This document shows positions 37,077 to 48,451 of a stretch of 64,000 nt of DNA, piece after piece; positions within the stretch are counted from its first letter, which is position 1; every line of letters starts with the position of its first letter. Both the position numbers and the translations under genes were made by a program. Origin of the DNA: Ophiocordyceps camponoti-saundersi (nom. inval.) (Eukaryota > Ascomycota > Sordariomycetes > Hypocreales > Ophiocordycipitaceae); the NCBI GenBank assembly GCA_003339415.1, contig PDHQ01000003.1, positions 434,001-498,000 of the forward strand, in the 5' to 3' direction. The notes below the pieces were generated by a model. That model made no database searches and had not been told where the DNA came from. It was given only the letters and a program-made list of their open reading frames with translations.

Positions 37077-37961
37077 TTGCTATTAGGGATGGAAAGAATA
37101 AAGTCCAAAATGACGTTGAAAAGAAGCCTTGAAGCCTATCAACTTGGCAGGGGTTTTCGACGTCTTTGTAATCTCGAGGAACAGTTAGGAGAGAGGAGAG
37201 GGTTTCCCGTTATAGCCATGAGGCGAGCGGGTCCGGATGAAACGCACAGCCTTGCTATTTCGAACCTTGACTTGTGCCGTTTCCTCCTCGGAACAGTCTG
37301 CCATGTGTACGGCTTGCTGGTGAGTCTTGGTTGAATGCTACGGTGGTGGTTGGGCTTTTCAAGGTGACGAGTTGGTTTGCAACCGCAACTTCAGCTCGTG
37401 TATTGAATCATAACCTATCATCCTGTCTACGCTTCTTACTACTTTCCCATGACTCTTCACAAGGCATAGAAGTTAAGATTTCATCACGAGGGTTATTGCT
37501 ATAGTTTGCCCACGTTCTGCATGTTTCACCCGTGAACTGAAAAAAAAAAATCCAAGCGGGAGGCTCTTTTGTTTCCCTTCATGATTTCCTCGTTACAAAC
37601 TTAAACGAGAAGCTGCGGAAAAGGAACCAAATACGCCGATCTGCTGCTGGGAAAACTCGACACTCCCCCCTTGTGTTACACGGCGCTTTTATGCATAAGC
37701 CCGGAAACGTACGATGGTTGGATCATCGGACACGAAGATAGCCGCTGACCTATCCGGTGGATTTACTTGCTTTGCTTGTAGGCTGTAGATATTCTGCCGA
37801 AGTGATTCTCTCATCCGTACCGTTCCGAGATCCGGCTTGACTGTTTCAGCTTAGTGCTGATGCACAGCTTTATGCGTGATGATGTTGATGGTATTTATTT
37901 AAACGTGTCTATGAGACGATAAACTACTCTTCCATCTCATCGTGTATCATCAACTTGCGCC
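37077..37961. promoter_or_regulatory. Divergent promoter, UbiA prenyltransferase / SDR2
   Basis: 885 bp between the two start codons. It contains ATCCGTAC at 37813-37820 within a run of four CCG triplets (37815-37834), about 145 bp upstream of the SDR2 start. This is a candidate Zn2Cys6 site. A poly-A tract lies at 37541-37550. Confidence 0.5.
37813..37834 (+). promoter_or_regulatory. ATCCGTAC element with repeated CCG
   Basis: ATCCGTAC followed by CGTTCCGAGATCCGG. The same octamer recurs upstream of the Zn2Cys6 gene and of the FAD monooxygenase. Confidence 0.4.
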
Positions 37962-38846
37962 ATGTCACTCCCTTCTAACCAAGTATCTGCTTCCGGAAAG
38001 ACATGCCTCATCACAGGAGGCGCAGGCGGTCTAGGCAAAGCCATCGCAATCGAATTCCTCAAAGCCGGAGCCAACGTAGTCATCTGTGATGTCAACGCCG
38101 AAAGAATCGAGCAGACTTCATCCGAGCTGGCAGCACTGAATGGCGGAGGCAGCTTCAAAGCCGTGACGGCCGACATCACCAGCACGGAGGCGATGCAACG
38201 TCTGTGCGATCAGATCGTCGGCGACTTTCGGACGTTGGATATCCTTGTTAATAACGCTGCCATTATGGATCGTTTCGAACCCGTTGCCGAGCTCGAGATG
38301 GATATGTGGCATCGAGTCTTGGCTGTGAATTTGACGGCTCCGATGCTGCTCAGCAAGTTGGCGGTTCGCCTCATGTTACGACAACCGAATCCGGACGGTT
38401 GCATTATTAACATTGCCTCCACCGCCGCCAAGGCCGGTGGGTTGGCGGGTATGTTCAGTTCCATGTCCTCCCCCGCGGACAGCGGACGGTTGATGCCTGA
38501 CTTTGGCTAACTGAGAAAAAAAGGGGCGGCGTATACCACGAGCAAGCATGGTCTCATCGGTCTCACAAGGGCCACGGCTGCGTTCTATGGTGAGAAGGGT
38601 GTTCGGTGCAATGCTTTAGCTATGGGCGTCATGCTGGGGACGAATATAAGCGATTGCTTTCGAGATGGGTGTCACCAAGAGGGACAGCAGAGGATGATGG
38701 ATGTTCTTTCAGGGGTTAAGCCGCGATCTTGTGATCTCAAGGACGTGGCTTCGTTGTGCGTGTCTCTGTCTTGTGGATCGGGATGGAATGTCGTCAACGG
38801 GAGTGTCATTGCTGTGGACCAGGGGTGGACGAGTATCGTCGGTTGA
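37962..38846 (+). CDS. Classical short-chain dehydrogenase/reductase
   Basis: Two exons, 37962-38448 and 38524-38846, with a 75-nt intron; 269 aa. Classical SDR layout: 'CLITGGAGGLGKAIA' (cofactor, residues about 15-29), 'LVNNAAI', 'IINIASTAAKAG' (catalytic Ser) and 'AAYTSKHGLIGLTRA' (Tyr-xxx-Lys). It ends 'VNGSVIAVDQGWTSI', typical of the family C-terminus ('G..i.vDGG.t'), with Gln in place of the first Gly. The expected activity is NAD(P)-dependent alcohol/ketone interconversion, for example at C-3 of a cyclised terpenoid. It lies between the prenyltransferase and the terpene cyclase. The substrate is inferred from context only. Confidence 0.88.
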
Positions 38847-39064
38847 TGGAGATGTGTTGCAGCTTTGAAGTGTACATCAGCGCTTGAGAACGAACAGGGC
38901 TATAGCATATGAGGTTGCTAGGGTTGCCTTGTTGCGTTTATACATACATATACGATGTGTGTATATTCGACGGTGTTGAAGTTGACTCCGTCTCTTCCAC
39001 CCCCTTTGCAACTCTCTTCCAAGCACTCTCTCCCGTCTTCCATCTACAACCCCCAGCTAAAACA

Positions 39065-39859
39065 ATGAACGTCGTTCACCACTCCCAAGCCCCTCCCGAG
39101 TATCAACATGTGGCCTGGATCGCAGACACGTGCAAGCTCCTGATGGGACTCGGCTGGACCGTCAACTACATAGGCATGATCCGGAAGTCCCTCCAAGACG
39201 AAACCTACGCCATGTCCCTGATGGCCCTCTGCTGCAACTTCGCCTGGGAGGTGACGTACGCCGTCATATACCCCTTCGGCAGCCGTCTAGAGAAGTCGGT
39301 GCATTACAGCGGCCTCTTACTCAACTGCGGCGTCATGTACACGGCCGTGAAGAACGCGCCGAGGGAGTGGACGCACGCGCCGTTGGTGCAGCGCAACGTC
39401 CGTCTCATCTTTGTCGTTTGCGTTGCCGGATGGATGTCGGCTCATCTGGCTTTGGCTGCGCAGGTTGGTCCGTTGCTGGCCCAGGCGTGGAGTGCGTATG
39501 GATGTCAGCTGTTGTTAAGCGTTGGTGGCTTGTGTCAACTGGTTTGTCGAGGGCATTCACGGGGATCGTCGTATTTTCTATGGTACGTTTTCGATTCGTT
39601 TTCTCGTGGCCATGACGCAACTGACGGTGACGCTGCTGGTTGAAAAAGGTTCTCTCGATTCTTCGGATCACTCGTCCTTGTTCCTCAAGACGTTATCCGT
39701 TACAGATACTGGAGGAAGGATCACGAGTACATGGCTTCACCGCTCTATCTTTGGTTCGTCTGCTTTTTCCTCCTTATAGAGGGGTCTTATGGCGTTTGTT
39801 TATGGCTTGTTCGTCGATTTGAACGTGATGAAGCCGAAAGGAAAGTCAAGAGTCTATAG
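39065..39859 (+). CDS. Pyr4-family membrane terpene cyclase
   Basis: Two exons, 39065-39582 and 39649-39859 (66-nt intron), 242 aa, the usual length of this family. Conserved pieces: 'YIGMIRKSLQDETYAMSLMA', 'CNFAWEVTYA' with Glu62, 'SRGSSYFLWFSRFFGSLVL', and 'PQDVIRYRYWRKDHEY'. Seven or so hydrophobic helices. The family (Pyr4, AusL, AndB, Trt1) protonates the terminal epoxide of a prenylated aromatic and folds the chain into rings. Site-directed studies of Pyr4 point to a Glu near 63 and an Asp near 218; the second position here appears to be Glu217 ('LLIEGSYG'). A tandem partner to SDR2, on the same strand. Confidence 0.92.
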
Positions 39860-39945
39860 ACAACCTTGACAACATCAAGTTATCAACAGCTTTATCCACG
39901 TAGTTGAACCACTTCTATCCCTCGTTCATCCTCCAAAGACACCTT

Positions 39946-40992
39946 TCACTGTTGGTCTGGCTGAAGAATGACCATGTTCCCGCTCTCATCAACCCCCATA
40001 AATCCCGAAATAACGTCGATAGTAACCGGATCACTCGAGGCCACGTCTCTCTTGCCACGACGGTTCTCCTTGATGAAAACGGTAGTAGACAAAGGCTCTT
40101 CGTTCCTCATGATTGGAACGGTGAACTTGCAGTACCTCTGGTCCTTGAACTGAGGTCCTTGAGGATCAAGACAGGTCTTCCAAGCCCACTTGTAGTATTG
40201 CGAGCACCTCAGAGGTCGAGGCCACGGACGTTTCTCGTGCGCCGGCCACGATGCACTACGCTCTGGAAAGTCTTTTATGTAATCGTATTCCGATTCCAGC
40301 GCGTCTCTGTATCGACTGGGAGGCTTGTCAACAAAGGCACAGACGTGTGTCAAGTGAAGCGGCTTCACTGATCCAACGCATATGTCAATCGTGGCTTCGC
40401 GTATGCAAGGTCCCTGAAAGGTGGTGTGAAAGATCCACGTCTCAAAGTGACACTCGAACCCTCCTGGACATGTGGCTTTTAAGCCAAAGGATCGAATAGT
40501 CTTCTTGATCGACGGTTGAGCCGTTTCATGCTCCCTGGAGACAGTAATGCTTCCTAGACCCGTTACGGATGCTGAGGCAATCCATGGAGAATCATGTTTG
40601 CTCTCCCAGGCGGTCTCTCCCATCATTATTTCTACGCCTCTGTTATTGATGTTGAGAAACTCCGGTTGGCGAATGATCTCGTAGTCGATCTTAAAATATC
40701 CTCCTCGTGGCGGCCCAAGATATGATACTAATCTCTCGCTTGTCATGAAAGCTGATTGATGACATTGAAAGGGAAGATGGAAGGCCTCGCACGAGCTTTC
40801 GATTCTCTTGTAATGGTAGGCAGGAGGACGTTTCCAGTCGATGACTACCATCTTTGCCAGTGCGTCTGTCTTGTTTCTCGCAACCAGTTCGCGGTCGTTG
40901 ACCTTTTGGTCATTCTTCGGGACATCAGCAGTGTTTGCGACCAAGGCCGAGACAAGAAGCTGCCACAGGATCGTGGTCGTGGAGAAGACCAT
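39946..40992 (-). CDS. Secreted protein of unknown function in the meroterpenoid cluster
   Basis: A single exon, 348 aa from ATG 40992; the open frame continues upstream only to a TTG. The first about 22 residues form a signal peptide (MVFSTTTILWQLLVSALVAN). The mature part has about 10 Cys, strand-rich segments ('GSITVSREHETAQ', 'CPGGFECHFETWIFHTTF') and a basic stretch (KENRRGKRD). I do not recognise the family. A TATAAAG box lies at 41097-41091, about 100 bp upstream. It is divergent from another secreted unknown at 42205, and lies between the cyclase and the FAD monooxygenase. Whether it takes part in the pathway, in export or defence, or only sits there, cannot be told. Confidence 0.7.
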   Translation of the reverse strand: MVFSTTTILWQLLVSALVANTADVPKNDQKVNDRELVARNKTDALAKMVVIDWKRPPAYHYKRIESSCEAFHLPFQCHQSAFMTSERLVSYLGPPRGGYFKIDYEIIRQPEFLNINNRGVEIMMGETAWESKHDSPWIASASVTGLGSITVSREHETAQPSIKKTIRSFGLKATCPGGFECHFETWIFHTTFQGPCIREATIDICVGSVKPLHLTHVCAFVDKPPSRYRDALESEYDYIKDFPERSASWPAHEKRPWPRPLRCSQYYKWAWKTCLDPQGPQFKDQRYCKFTVPIMRNEEPLSTTVFIKENRRGKRDVASSDPVTIDVISGFMGVDESGNMVILQPDQQ

Positions 40993-42204
40993 GGTTTCCA
41001 ATCAACGAACGTGATGGAAAGGATGATGGTGCGAAACGGGGACAGAGACACCGAGGGGATCTAGGAGGAAGACTCTAGTTCATTGAAGCACTTTATACTG
41101 AGCTACTATTTTTAGCCGTCGTTCTTTATAGTCTCAGATGGATGGCTACCGTTGCCTTCGCTAACAAGAGGATGCTCGTGTTTCCAACCCACCCCGACGA
41201 GGAGGTCGATGTGAAGTTTCTGGATTGTCGAATTCAGGAAGAAGGGAAACTCATTGTCAAAACATCAATGCATATAGCGTTATTACGTCAAGCTCCATGG
41301 TAGCATCAGTTGAAGGAAAGCATAGATACGACGTGGGATCTGTTCGGGATTCAGCCCCGGTTCAACCAAGATGGCAGTCGGTGTTTGTCGCTTGGCGGAA
41401 GTGCATGTTGCCAACTACAGGGATCGACATGTCCCGCTTTCTCGTATGCAATTCTCAACCCGCCTCATTAAGGTCGTACATCCGATAAAAGCCTGATCAA
41501 CGTCGTCTTCTGGATATATACCTTATCCATATAAGGGACGACTCTCGTGTTCGGCGTCATACAGCTGATTCGCCGTCTCTTAAACCCCCCCACTCAACTG
41601 CATGTCTTCAACTTAGAGTTGAGCACTCGGCTTAGGCTTACTACTGGGGCTGAAGCGAGTGTTTAAAGGGCACGAGATGAGAAAGTTGAGGCAAAGGCTC
41701 AACGGTGCTGTCATCAAGGTGGGAACTTCTATCGCAACAACGTTCAGCATCAAAGCATCTACATTCCTGGCTGTTATTCTTCAAGATTTGCAATGTCGAT
41801 GCCTCGACAATCGAGGTAATGAATGCGTCAGAGAGAACGATCAACGCCGGTAAACGGATAACTCGATCGGAACTCACCACAGATGATACAGACGTGTTGT
41901 TGTTGTAGAAACCCTTCCGTGTGACACTCGCTCTATAAGCTCATCTTCAAAACGCCAAATTAATACGAGAGCAGTGCCCGAATTAAATTTCTTTCCTATG
42001 AAAAAGGCAAGTATCGCATGTTTTTACACCTCGGCTACAACCTCAACAGATGCATATTCGTATGCTCGCAGTTTCAGCCCACTTGCAATCCTACAGGGAG
42101 CTGAAAGGTATGTATAAACATGTCTTCGATTCCCCTGAGGGATGCGGGAACACCGCTTACACGAAGCTTTCTCATCTCCTCAACCTCGACAAACAACACA
42201 AGAG
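40993..42204. other. Divergent promoter of the two secreted unknowns
   Basis: 1.2 kb with TATA boxes facing both ways (TATAAAG at 41091-41097 minus; TGTATAAAC at 42110-42118 plus). No intact gene; short open frames near 41641-41908 show nothing recognisable. Confidence 0.5.
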
Positions 42205-43164
42205 ATGCGTCTCGTACGAGTAGCCCTATCACTGGCAGTTCTTCTTCCCGTGAGGGCGGATGACTGGCAGACCATGGAATGCATGACGTACGTGGACCAT
42301 GACCTACGAGAACTTGTTCCGCAGTTCCTCAAGAACGCATCTCTCTGTGCGAGCGCGAAACAGGGCATGGGGACCGTCATGTGCGCCGAGAAGCAGATAG
42401 CGCAAGACAAGAGAGCGCTGTTCTCCCCCCTGATAGAGACCATCGAAGCCTGGGAACAGTATTTCCTCCTAGACTTGAACTCGGCCTTTCTGCGATACTC
42501 GGATGCTAGACCCAAGGTTGACTTGGGTCAACGGACGGCTTACGACAGGCTTCTGAACATCTGGGACGTCACGGGTCAACTCTGCTTCTACACCAACGAG
42601 CCCGATCTCGCCGACCGGATCCATCCTCAGAAGGCCGGACTCCTCACCTTGTTCTACCAGACCGACAACGTCCGTCACCATGGCCAATTCGTCAACCAAG
42701 ATACCCGGGAAACGCGGCGCAATCTACGGTCACCGAGCCTGAAGACAGGGGGACAACACTGGAGTTTTGATGGCAGGGTTGCCTGCTCGGCTGGGTTGCA
42801 GGCGGAGAGAGAGCGTCAGGTCAACGCCCTCCGGGAGATGGTACAGCGGACGACCGAAGAGACGTACACGGAAGTGAAAGGCCGGCGATTCGGTTTCCAC
42901 TACAAGACCCATTTCTCAACCGATATCTTCATCCAGGCTGTCATCACCGGCTGGGGGGAAAAGTACAGCTGTGCCAGAGGCCTCGACTGCTCGTATGTGA
43001 TGGAAAGGGGCAGTGTGTATCTCCCTGCAAACACCAACTCTTATCTCCGACAGTTGTATTTTCTGCTTGAGAAGGGATATAACGTTTGCGTCATCTTCAG
43101 GGATACTACATATCAGCTTAACGATAAGTATTATGTGGCTGCAACGGCTCCTATTCTTGTCTGA
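42205..43164 (+). CDS. Secreted protein of unknown function
   Basis: A single exon, 319 aa from ATG 42205. An upstream in-frame ATG at 42142 exists, but the signal peptide (MRLVRVALSLAVLLPVRA) begins at 42205 and the TATAAA box at 42111 is about 90 bp upstream of it, so I prefer the shorter form. The mature protein has Cys residues near the start ('CMTYVDHD', 'LCASAK', 'MCAEKQI'), a central helix-like region and a C-terminus rich in aromatic strands ('RRFGFHYKTHFSTDIFIQAV', 'CARGLDC'). No family recognised. It is convergent with the FAD monooxygenase (57 bp between stops) and divergent from the other secreted unknown. Confidence 0.7.
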   Translation: MRLVRVALSLAVLLPVRADDWQTMECMTYVDHDLRELVPQFLKNASLCASAKQGMGTVMCAEKQIAQDKRALFSPLIETIEAWEQYFLLDLNSAFLRYSDARPKVDLGQRTAYDRLLNIWDVTGQLCFYTNEPDLADRIHPQKAGLLTLFYQTDNVRHHGQFVNQDTRETRRNLRSPSLKTGGQHWSFDGRVACSAGLQAERERQVNALREMVQRTTEETYTEVKGRRFGFHYKTHFSTDIFIQAVITGWGEKYSCARGLDCSYVMERGSVYLPANTNSYLRQLYFLLEKGYNVCVIFRDTTYQLNDKYYVAATAPILV

Positions 43165-43221
43165 GGGGACAAGACAGGCAAGGGAGTTGCTATGTCTCGA
43201 CGGGGATATGAAGACGCGATA

Positions 43222-44879
43222 TCATGACCAGTCCCTGCTTATCAGAAGACCATATAGCCGCCGAGATGAGGAGACGGCCCCAAGAAACATGATGAAAGCC
43301 CCTAATAGCAAGATGGAAACCAGGACTGTCAGACCAGACTTGAACCCCCATCTCCCTTCATTGCACGCCTCGTGCTTCTTCCACCCTGGAAACGAGTCTC
43401 GTGGCAGAGGCAAAAAGTCCAAAGCTGCAGCGCCTTCTATCAATCTCAATGCCTGACCGTCAAGCCTCTCTCCCAAGTATGGCATCAGATACCTCCCGAT
43501 CATCTTCATGATGAGTCCGTCTCTTGCATGTACGCGGACAACAGTCCACGACACGTTTGAGATGCGGGAAACTCTCGGGTAGCGAACGTGTTGGAAACGG
43601 CGTAGTAGATTCTCGAGGTCCTTGTTTGACGGCTTCTTCGTCGTTAGTGATTCCCGTAGGAGGTTGGTTAATACGGCGACGTCTTCGATGGCGCAGTTTG
43701 CTCCTTGTCCCAGGTTGATGCCCATCTATACGATTCTACTGGTCAGCACGAGACGAACATGACATGACTTCTCTCGTAAGGTGAAGTAAAGAACTCACCT
43801 TGTGTATGCTGTCACCGATGCAAACCACTCGTCCAAAGGACCAGTTTCGAACAACACCCTCTTCCAGGGCAACCATGTTAAACACCTTTCGCTTCTCCCA
43901 TACATCTCCGAAGCAAGCATCTTCAGTAAGACGCGTATCTGCCAGGCGTGAACACAGAGCAACAGCCTCGTCCGAAGTAAATCGAGGCGTCTCGTCGCTT
44001 CCGTATCTCCGATCTAGCTTCTGTACGGAGAACCAGAAGACGACTTCTTTGGACGGAACCAACATCAGGCTTCTCTCGTTACCCATGTTCATGAGTTGAG
44101 TTCCCGGCTTTAGACCGTCAACGGCGGCGGAGATGCCGAAACAGCAGGAATAGTCGGTTGGCATGGCTGCGGAGACGGCATTAGTCGACGTACACCAATG
44201 CAGAGACAGGATGGCTCTTGATAATTACTGTTTCGTCCGATGGCATACTCATCAGCATTTCCTGAAAGACTGGCCATGCGTTGCATCTCGTCTCGTGTTC
44301 GGCTGCGCACCCCATCAGCCCCGACGACGAGGTCGCCCTCGTAGACGTCTCCATCAGCAGTCCAGACTCTGACGAGGCCTTTCTCTTCTGAATCATCCTG
44401 TTCTATTCTGCTGACTTCTTTGCTGACTTGAATCTTTGTCTTGTCAGGGAGGGCAGAGTATAAGATGTCCAGCAGTTGGCTCCTCTCCATGAAGGAGATG
44501 GGATATCCGAAGCTTCATAACACGATACTCAAAGTCAATAAGCTGGCAAACCAGCAACACGTAGAATGCGATTCATCACGCACTGTTCGTGCACCTTCAC
44601 CGGGTAAGGGCTTTGAAAGGTGAAGCCGTCAGGGAACGACAGATCTGATATCCCGAGAGGCGCTGCAGACTCCTCGATGGGGGTGTAGAGACCGAGTTGA
44701 TGGAGGATCCTCGCCCCGTTGGGCATGATGGCAATAGATGCCCCTTCCTGCAGCACAATCTTGGATCTCTTCTCCAGAAGGGTATAATCGACGCCGATAC
44801 GATGCAGGCAGTGAGCCAGGGTGAGGCCCGTGATGGAACCGCCGACGATGATGACTTTCAAACGCTCTCGAGACGTCAT
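43222..44879 (-). CDS. FAD-dependent monooxygenase (meroterpenoid epoxidase type)
   Basis: Four exons: 44879-44584, 44512-44229, 44166-43799 and 43725-43222; 483 aa. FAD motif '[17 protein letters not shown]' at residues about 9-25, then '[21 protein letters not shown]', '[17 protein letters not shown]', '[14 protein letters not shown]' and the second FAD site '[18 protein letters not shown]'. The C-terminus has a transmembrane segment ('[21 protein letters not shown]'), usual for this group. The family (Pyr5, AusM, AndE, Trt8) epoxidises the terminal olefin of a farnesylated aromatic, preparing it for the Pyr4-type cyclase. The third-exon junction (donor GTAATT at 44228) is the least certain. 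An ATCCGTAC element lies about 75 bp upstream of the start. Confidence 0.9.
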
Positions 44880-47342
44880 TGTGACAGGATGAACAACTTG
44901 ACGATCTCGGCTGTCATAGCGAAGGCGACCGAAATAACAGCATGCCTACCTGTACGGATACATATACATACCCATGTGCGGGAGAGCTATAGTTTGAACC
45001 CCTGAAACCCCCCCTGAACCCCTCTTCGAAGAGAGCTTTCCCCTCTCCCCTTTTCTATCCTCCTCGGCGCATTCACGTGTGACGTGCATCCTTTAAGCGA
45101 CAACGCCAGGCGGAAGCGGACTGGATCTAAGTCGCCGAACACGAATAGCTGCATGACGACGCCTCGAATGTAAGCACTACTCGGCAAAGGGTCCAAGTCC
45201 AGTCTACATGTGCCGGTACCCGCCCGTCTCTCCATAGGTGGTGGCGGCCTGTGGAGGCAGGCGCCGGGGAGCCTGATTGGGGTTTAAATTGGCACGTACC
45301 GGCCAGGTCAGACTTATCGTGGAGATCATCCTTTACACCCCCTTTTTGGGTGGCCTTCTAAATTGACTCTCTCTGGCCGACGCCTCTACTATCCTGTTTA
45401 TCTATAGGATAGACGCTTTCGAAGCAAACGAGGGCGCAGACGGAGTACCTCCCGGTCTTAAGAGGCAGGCCGAGGGCCAGTATATCATAAGCATAGTAGA
45501 GACTAAGCTGATCGTTGGCCGTCATCCGCAAAACGCGCTGGCGGGATGTCTGACGGTCATGGCCTCGACGGTGTTATGGCACGTGTGCCTGTGAGATGAT
45601 GATCGAAGAAAGCGATGACGAGCAAGGTGAAGAAGTTATTGACGTTCAGGTCGACTTCTTTCATGGCACAAAGCAGAGAGTAGAATGTCCATGCCGGCCT
45701 GGGTCCATCTCGATGCAGAGCTTCTATACGCTCGACTTTTCAGCGGCTTCGTCTTTTTTCGAATCGCTGACGTTGGAAACGCACGTGAAGGAGCTGAGTT
45801 GAAGGCCGGTCGTTACCGAGTGCTCTCGCTGTATCTTTCATGCACCCGTTGGAAAAAGGGAAAGGCACCTGCGGTAAAAGTCAGCGTATGCCTCGCTTGA
45901 CAGGAAAAATAACGGAAGAGTCAATACAGGCAGTGATTTCATGACGACTAGGTAGTTATCAGTGCTGATGATTTAGAAGGTCTGGCTCGCTATAATGATG
46001 ACGCTCAGGCGGATGAACAAGGGAGAAAGTATGAGTATGTACGAATAAATCAGGACAACATGTCAACCCACGACTATGTGCGGATAAGATGAGGAGTATT
46101 CGATTCCGAGTGATACATGCTGTTATCAATATGTTGTAAAGACTTTTCATATATGTACGTGTTTATACGTGACGAAGTTTGACGGACCATTTAACTGCTT
46201 TGGGAACTTCCTATTCTCTACTGTTGAATGGCAACTATTGACGCCTTTAGATGATCGATGGCTTGCTACGAGATAAGTTTGATATTGACAGCGAGAAGAA
46301 ATCATCAAGCATGCCAATGTTTTGGGGCGGGCTTTGAAAGAAAGTGCATAGATGGCTTCGATTGTTGACCGTGTTCTGTGCCATGATATCAGAAGTTCCC
46401 GGGAGTCACTGATGCCTACATGAATGTATCGTATTTATATACATAGGCAGGGAATCAAGTAAGTCATCGAGTCACTCGAGAAGAGGTTTTTACTTCCAAT
46501 TGGAACATGGCTTCTCGCAATACAGGGTTTTTTTCTTCCCTATTCATTGTGAATACTGCCAGATGAGATGGGCTGAAACGGCGTACGAACGATCTCTGGT
46601 CCTATGCAGACAACAAGAAGAAAACTAAAACACGGCTGATCTGCTGAGTGACGGCCAACACTGCCAATATCGAACGGCAGCTAAAGGTCGCACAAGGATT
46701 TCGGGGGGCGTTACGACTGATCCATTCACATAGGGAGGGAGTGAGGAGGAGGAAGTATGCTAAAATGTCTCAGGCGAGCGAGCCAGCTTAACCCCTCAGT
46801 AGCATTGGGTTGGATGCCCTTTTGTTGGCGGCTTGAGGTCCATCGTTGATCCAACTATGTCTGTGATCGGGCATGATGGCTGGAAAGGTGCTGCTGAGCC
46901 TGGGTAGGTAGTTGCCGAGACAAAAGTTCAACTCAATACCTACCTGCCTAAGCATCTGTATGTAGATGGTTGGATGATAGACGTATGTATGCATGTTTCC
47001 ATCCGTACCTCTATATACGGATACAGAGTATATGTAAGTTTAAAGCAGAAGACAAACACAAGATTGATTCCAACATGATGCTGGTGATACTGCACTGTAT
47101 GTAGAAATAGAAGCTACGTTTCAACAGGGCCCCCCCACAGCAGGAAGGGACCAGCAGAGAGGGCCCAGCCAATAGGGGCCCAGCAGAGAAGAGAGGGGAA
47201 GAGGGGAGTGGATGATTGATTCAATCCGTGGGTCATTAGTTGCGCCCACCGAGCCTTTCAAGCCTCAATTGACTAACTGCCTTCGCTATTATACGCTGAT
47301 AGGTCGCCCACAATCAACACCCCCACCGTGGTCTTATCCCCG
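44880..47342. other. 2.4-kb intergenic region after the cluster
   Basis: The promoter of the FAD monooxygenase (ATCCGTAC at 44953-44960, reverse orientation), then gene-poor DNA. The open frame 45596-45802 (acidic start, 68 codons) shows no family. An inverted repeat ATCCGTA-8 nt-TACGGAT lies at 47001-47022. I see no transposon. Confidence 0.5.
44952..44960 (-). promoter_or_regulatory. ATCCGTAC element upstream of FAD monooxygenase
   Basis: TATCCGTAC on the minus strand, about 75 bp upstream of the ATG at 44879. A candidate binding site shared with other cluster genes. Confidence 0.4.
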
Positions 47343-47415
47343 TCTCCTATGGCGTAATCGGTAGCGCGTCTGACTGTTAATCAGAAGGTTGGAAGTTCGA
47401 GTCTTCCTGGGAGAG
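47343..47415 (+). tRNA. tRNA-Asn (anticodon GTT)
   Basis: 73 nt without intron. Acceptor stem TCTCCTA/TGGGAGA, D arm GCGT..GCGC with AATCGGTA loop, anticodon stem TCTGA/TCAGA with loop CTGTTAA, T arm GGAAG-TTCGAGT-CTTCC, and discriminator G. Box A-like (TGGCGTAATCGG) and box B (GTTCGAGTC) promoter elements are present. A T-run at 47471-47477 can serve as the Pol III terminator. Confidence 0.9.
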
Positions 47416-48451
47416 ACGTGTTACACGGTTGTGAAGCACGAGCTTCTTAGAGGTGGAAGATGACCCTCTCTTTTTTTGGGTTCATAATCTTTTTATAAAC
47501 CTGATTTTATATTAATGTTTTATACTTGAATTGTTTAATCGCTGGTCTTTGTCTGCTAATCTGCATCGGACTGCTGCACATCTTTATACCTACCACGCAT
47601 GTAAATTATACCTATAACAACACGGGATGGACACGAGGCTTATCGGAGCTGAAGATGAATAGGTATGTATATGTATGTCTGTACCTATTCATGCTATCTG
47701 TATCCGTACTCCGTACTGTTTCAAGCTCTTGCTACTTACATAGAAGTAGGGAAATCATCCCGAGTCTGGCAGTATATGTATGTAGCATCTTGTAATGTAG
47801 TACCTGCCAGCGCCAGCATACCTATATACATACTCCTAGACAGGTTGAAATCGTGTAACGATGATACCGCGAATCTTAAAGAACGAATAACAACCATTAG
47901 AATACATACATATGTATACATATTATATGTACAATACATATAAGCTTCACGTCACGTCATACTAGAAAGAGGCAAGCAAGATCGGATCGTGGGAAAATGG
48001 GCCGAGGCCCATCGCACCATTTAGAACCATAGGCTAGAATGATACCATGCAAAGTCTAATAGTAGGTAGGAAGGTAGGTAGTAAGCAAGCGTGTGACACG
48101 GTGGGAAGAGGGGAAGAAGAAGAAGACAGAGGGATGGTTGGATGGGGAGGAATGGAGCACCTGAAGGAGGAGGAAGAGGAGAGGGAGAGGGGAGAAGAAG
48201 AGGAGGATGAGAAGAGGAGGACGAGAAGAAGAGGGAAGAAGAAGAAGAGAGAATAAGAAGAGCCGCTCCATGATTCTGCGACCGTCGCAAACGATCAGCG
48301 TTCTTACATACCTGCTACTCCTCACTGTATCCATGGTGCTCTCGAATTAAAGACAAGGAAAAACTCTCTCTCTCTCTCTCTCTCTCCATCTCTCTCCCTC
48401 TCAACCAATAACCCAACAAAAAAAAACAAGCAACAAAAGCTTCGCTTCATA
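47416..48451. other. Intergenic with microsatellites and GA-rich tract
   Basis: No supported gene. TGTA/TACA runs near 47661-47690 and 47901-47940; a purine-rich tract (GAAGA/GGA) at 48104-48258; and a (CT)n run at 48363-48386 just upstream of the hydrolase start, probably 5' leader or core promoter pyrimidine tract. Confidence 0.55.

Noticed and set aside
42142..42204. Upstream ATG of the secreted protein at 42205
   Set aside because: It would bury the signal peptide and lies only about 25 bp from the TATA box.
45596..45900. Short acidic open frame (68-71 codons)
   Set aside because: No homologous features, no splice context, and overlapping alternative frames of the same length.
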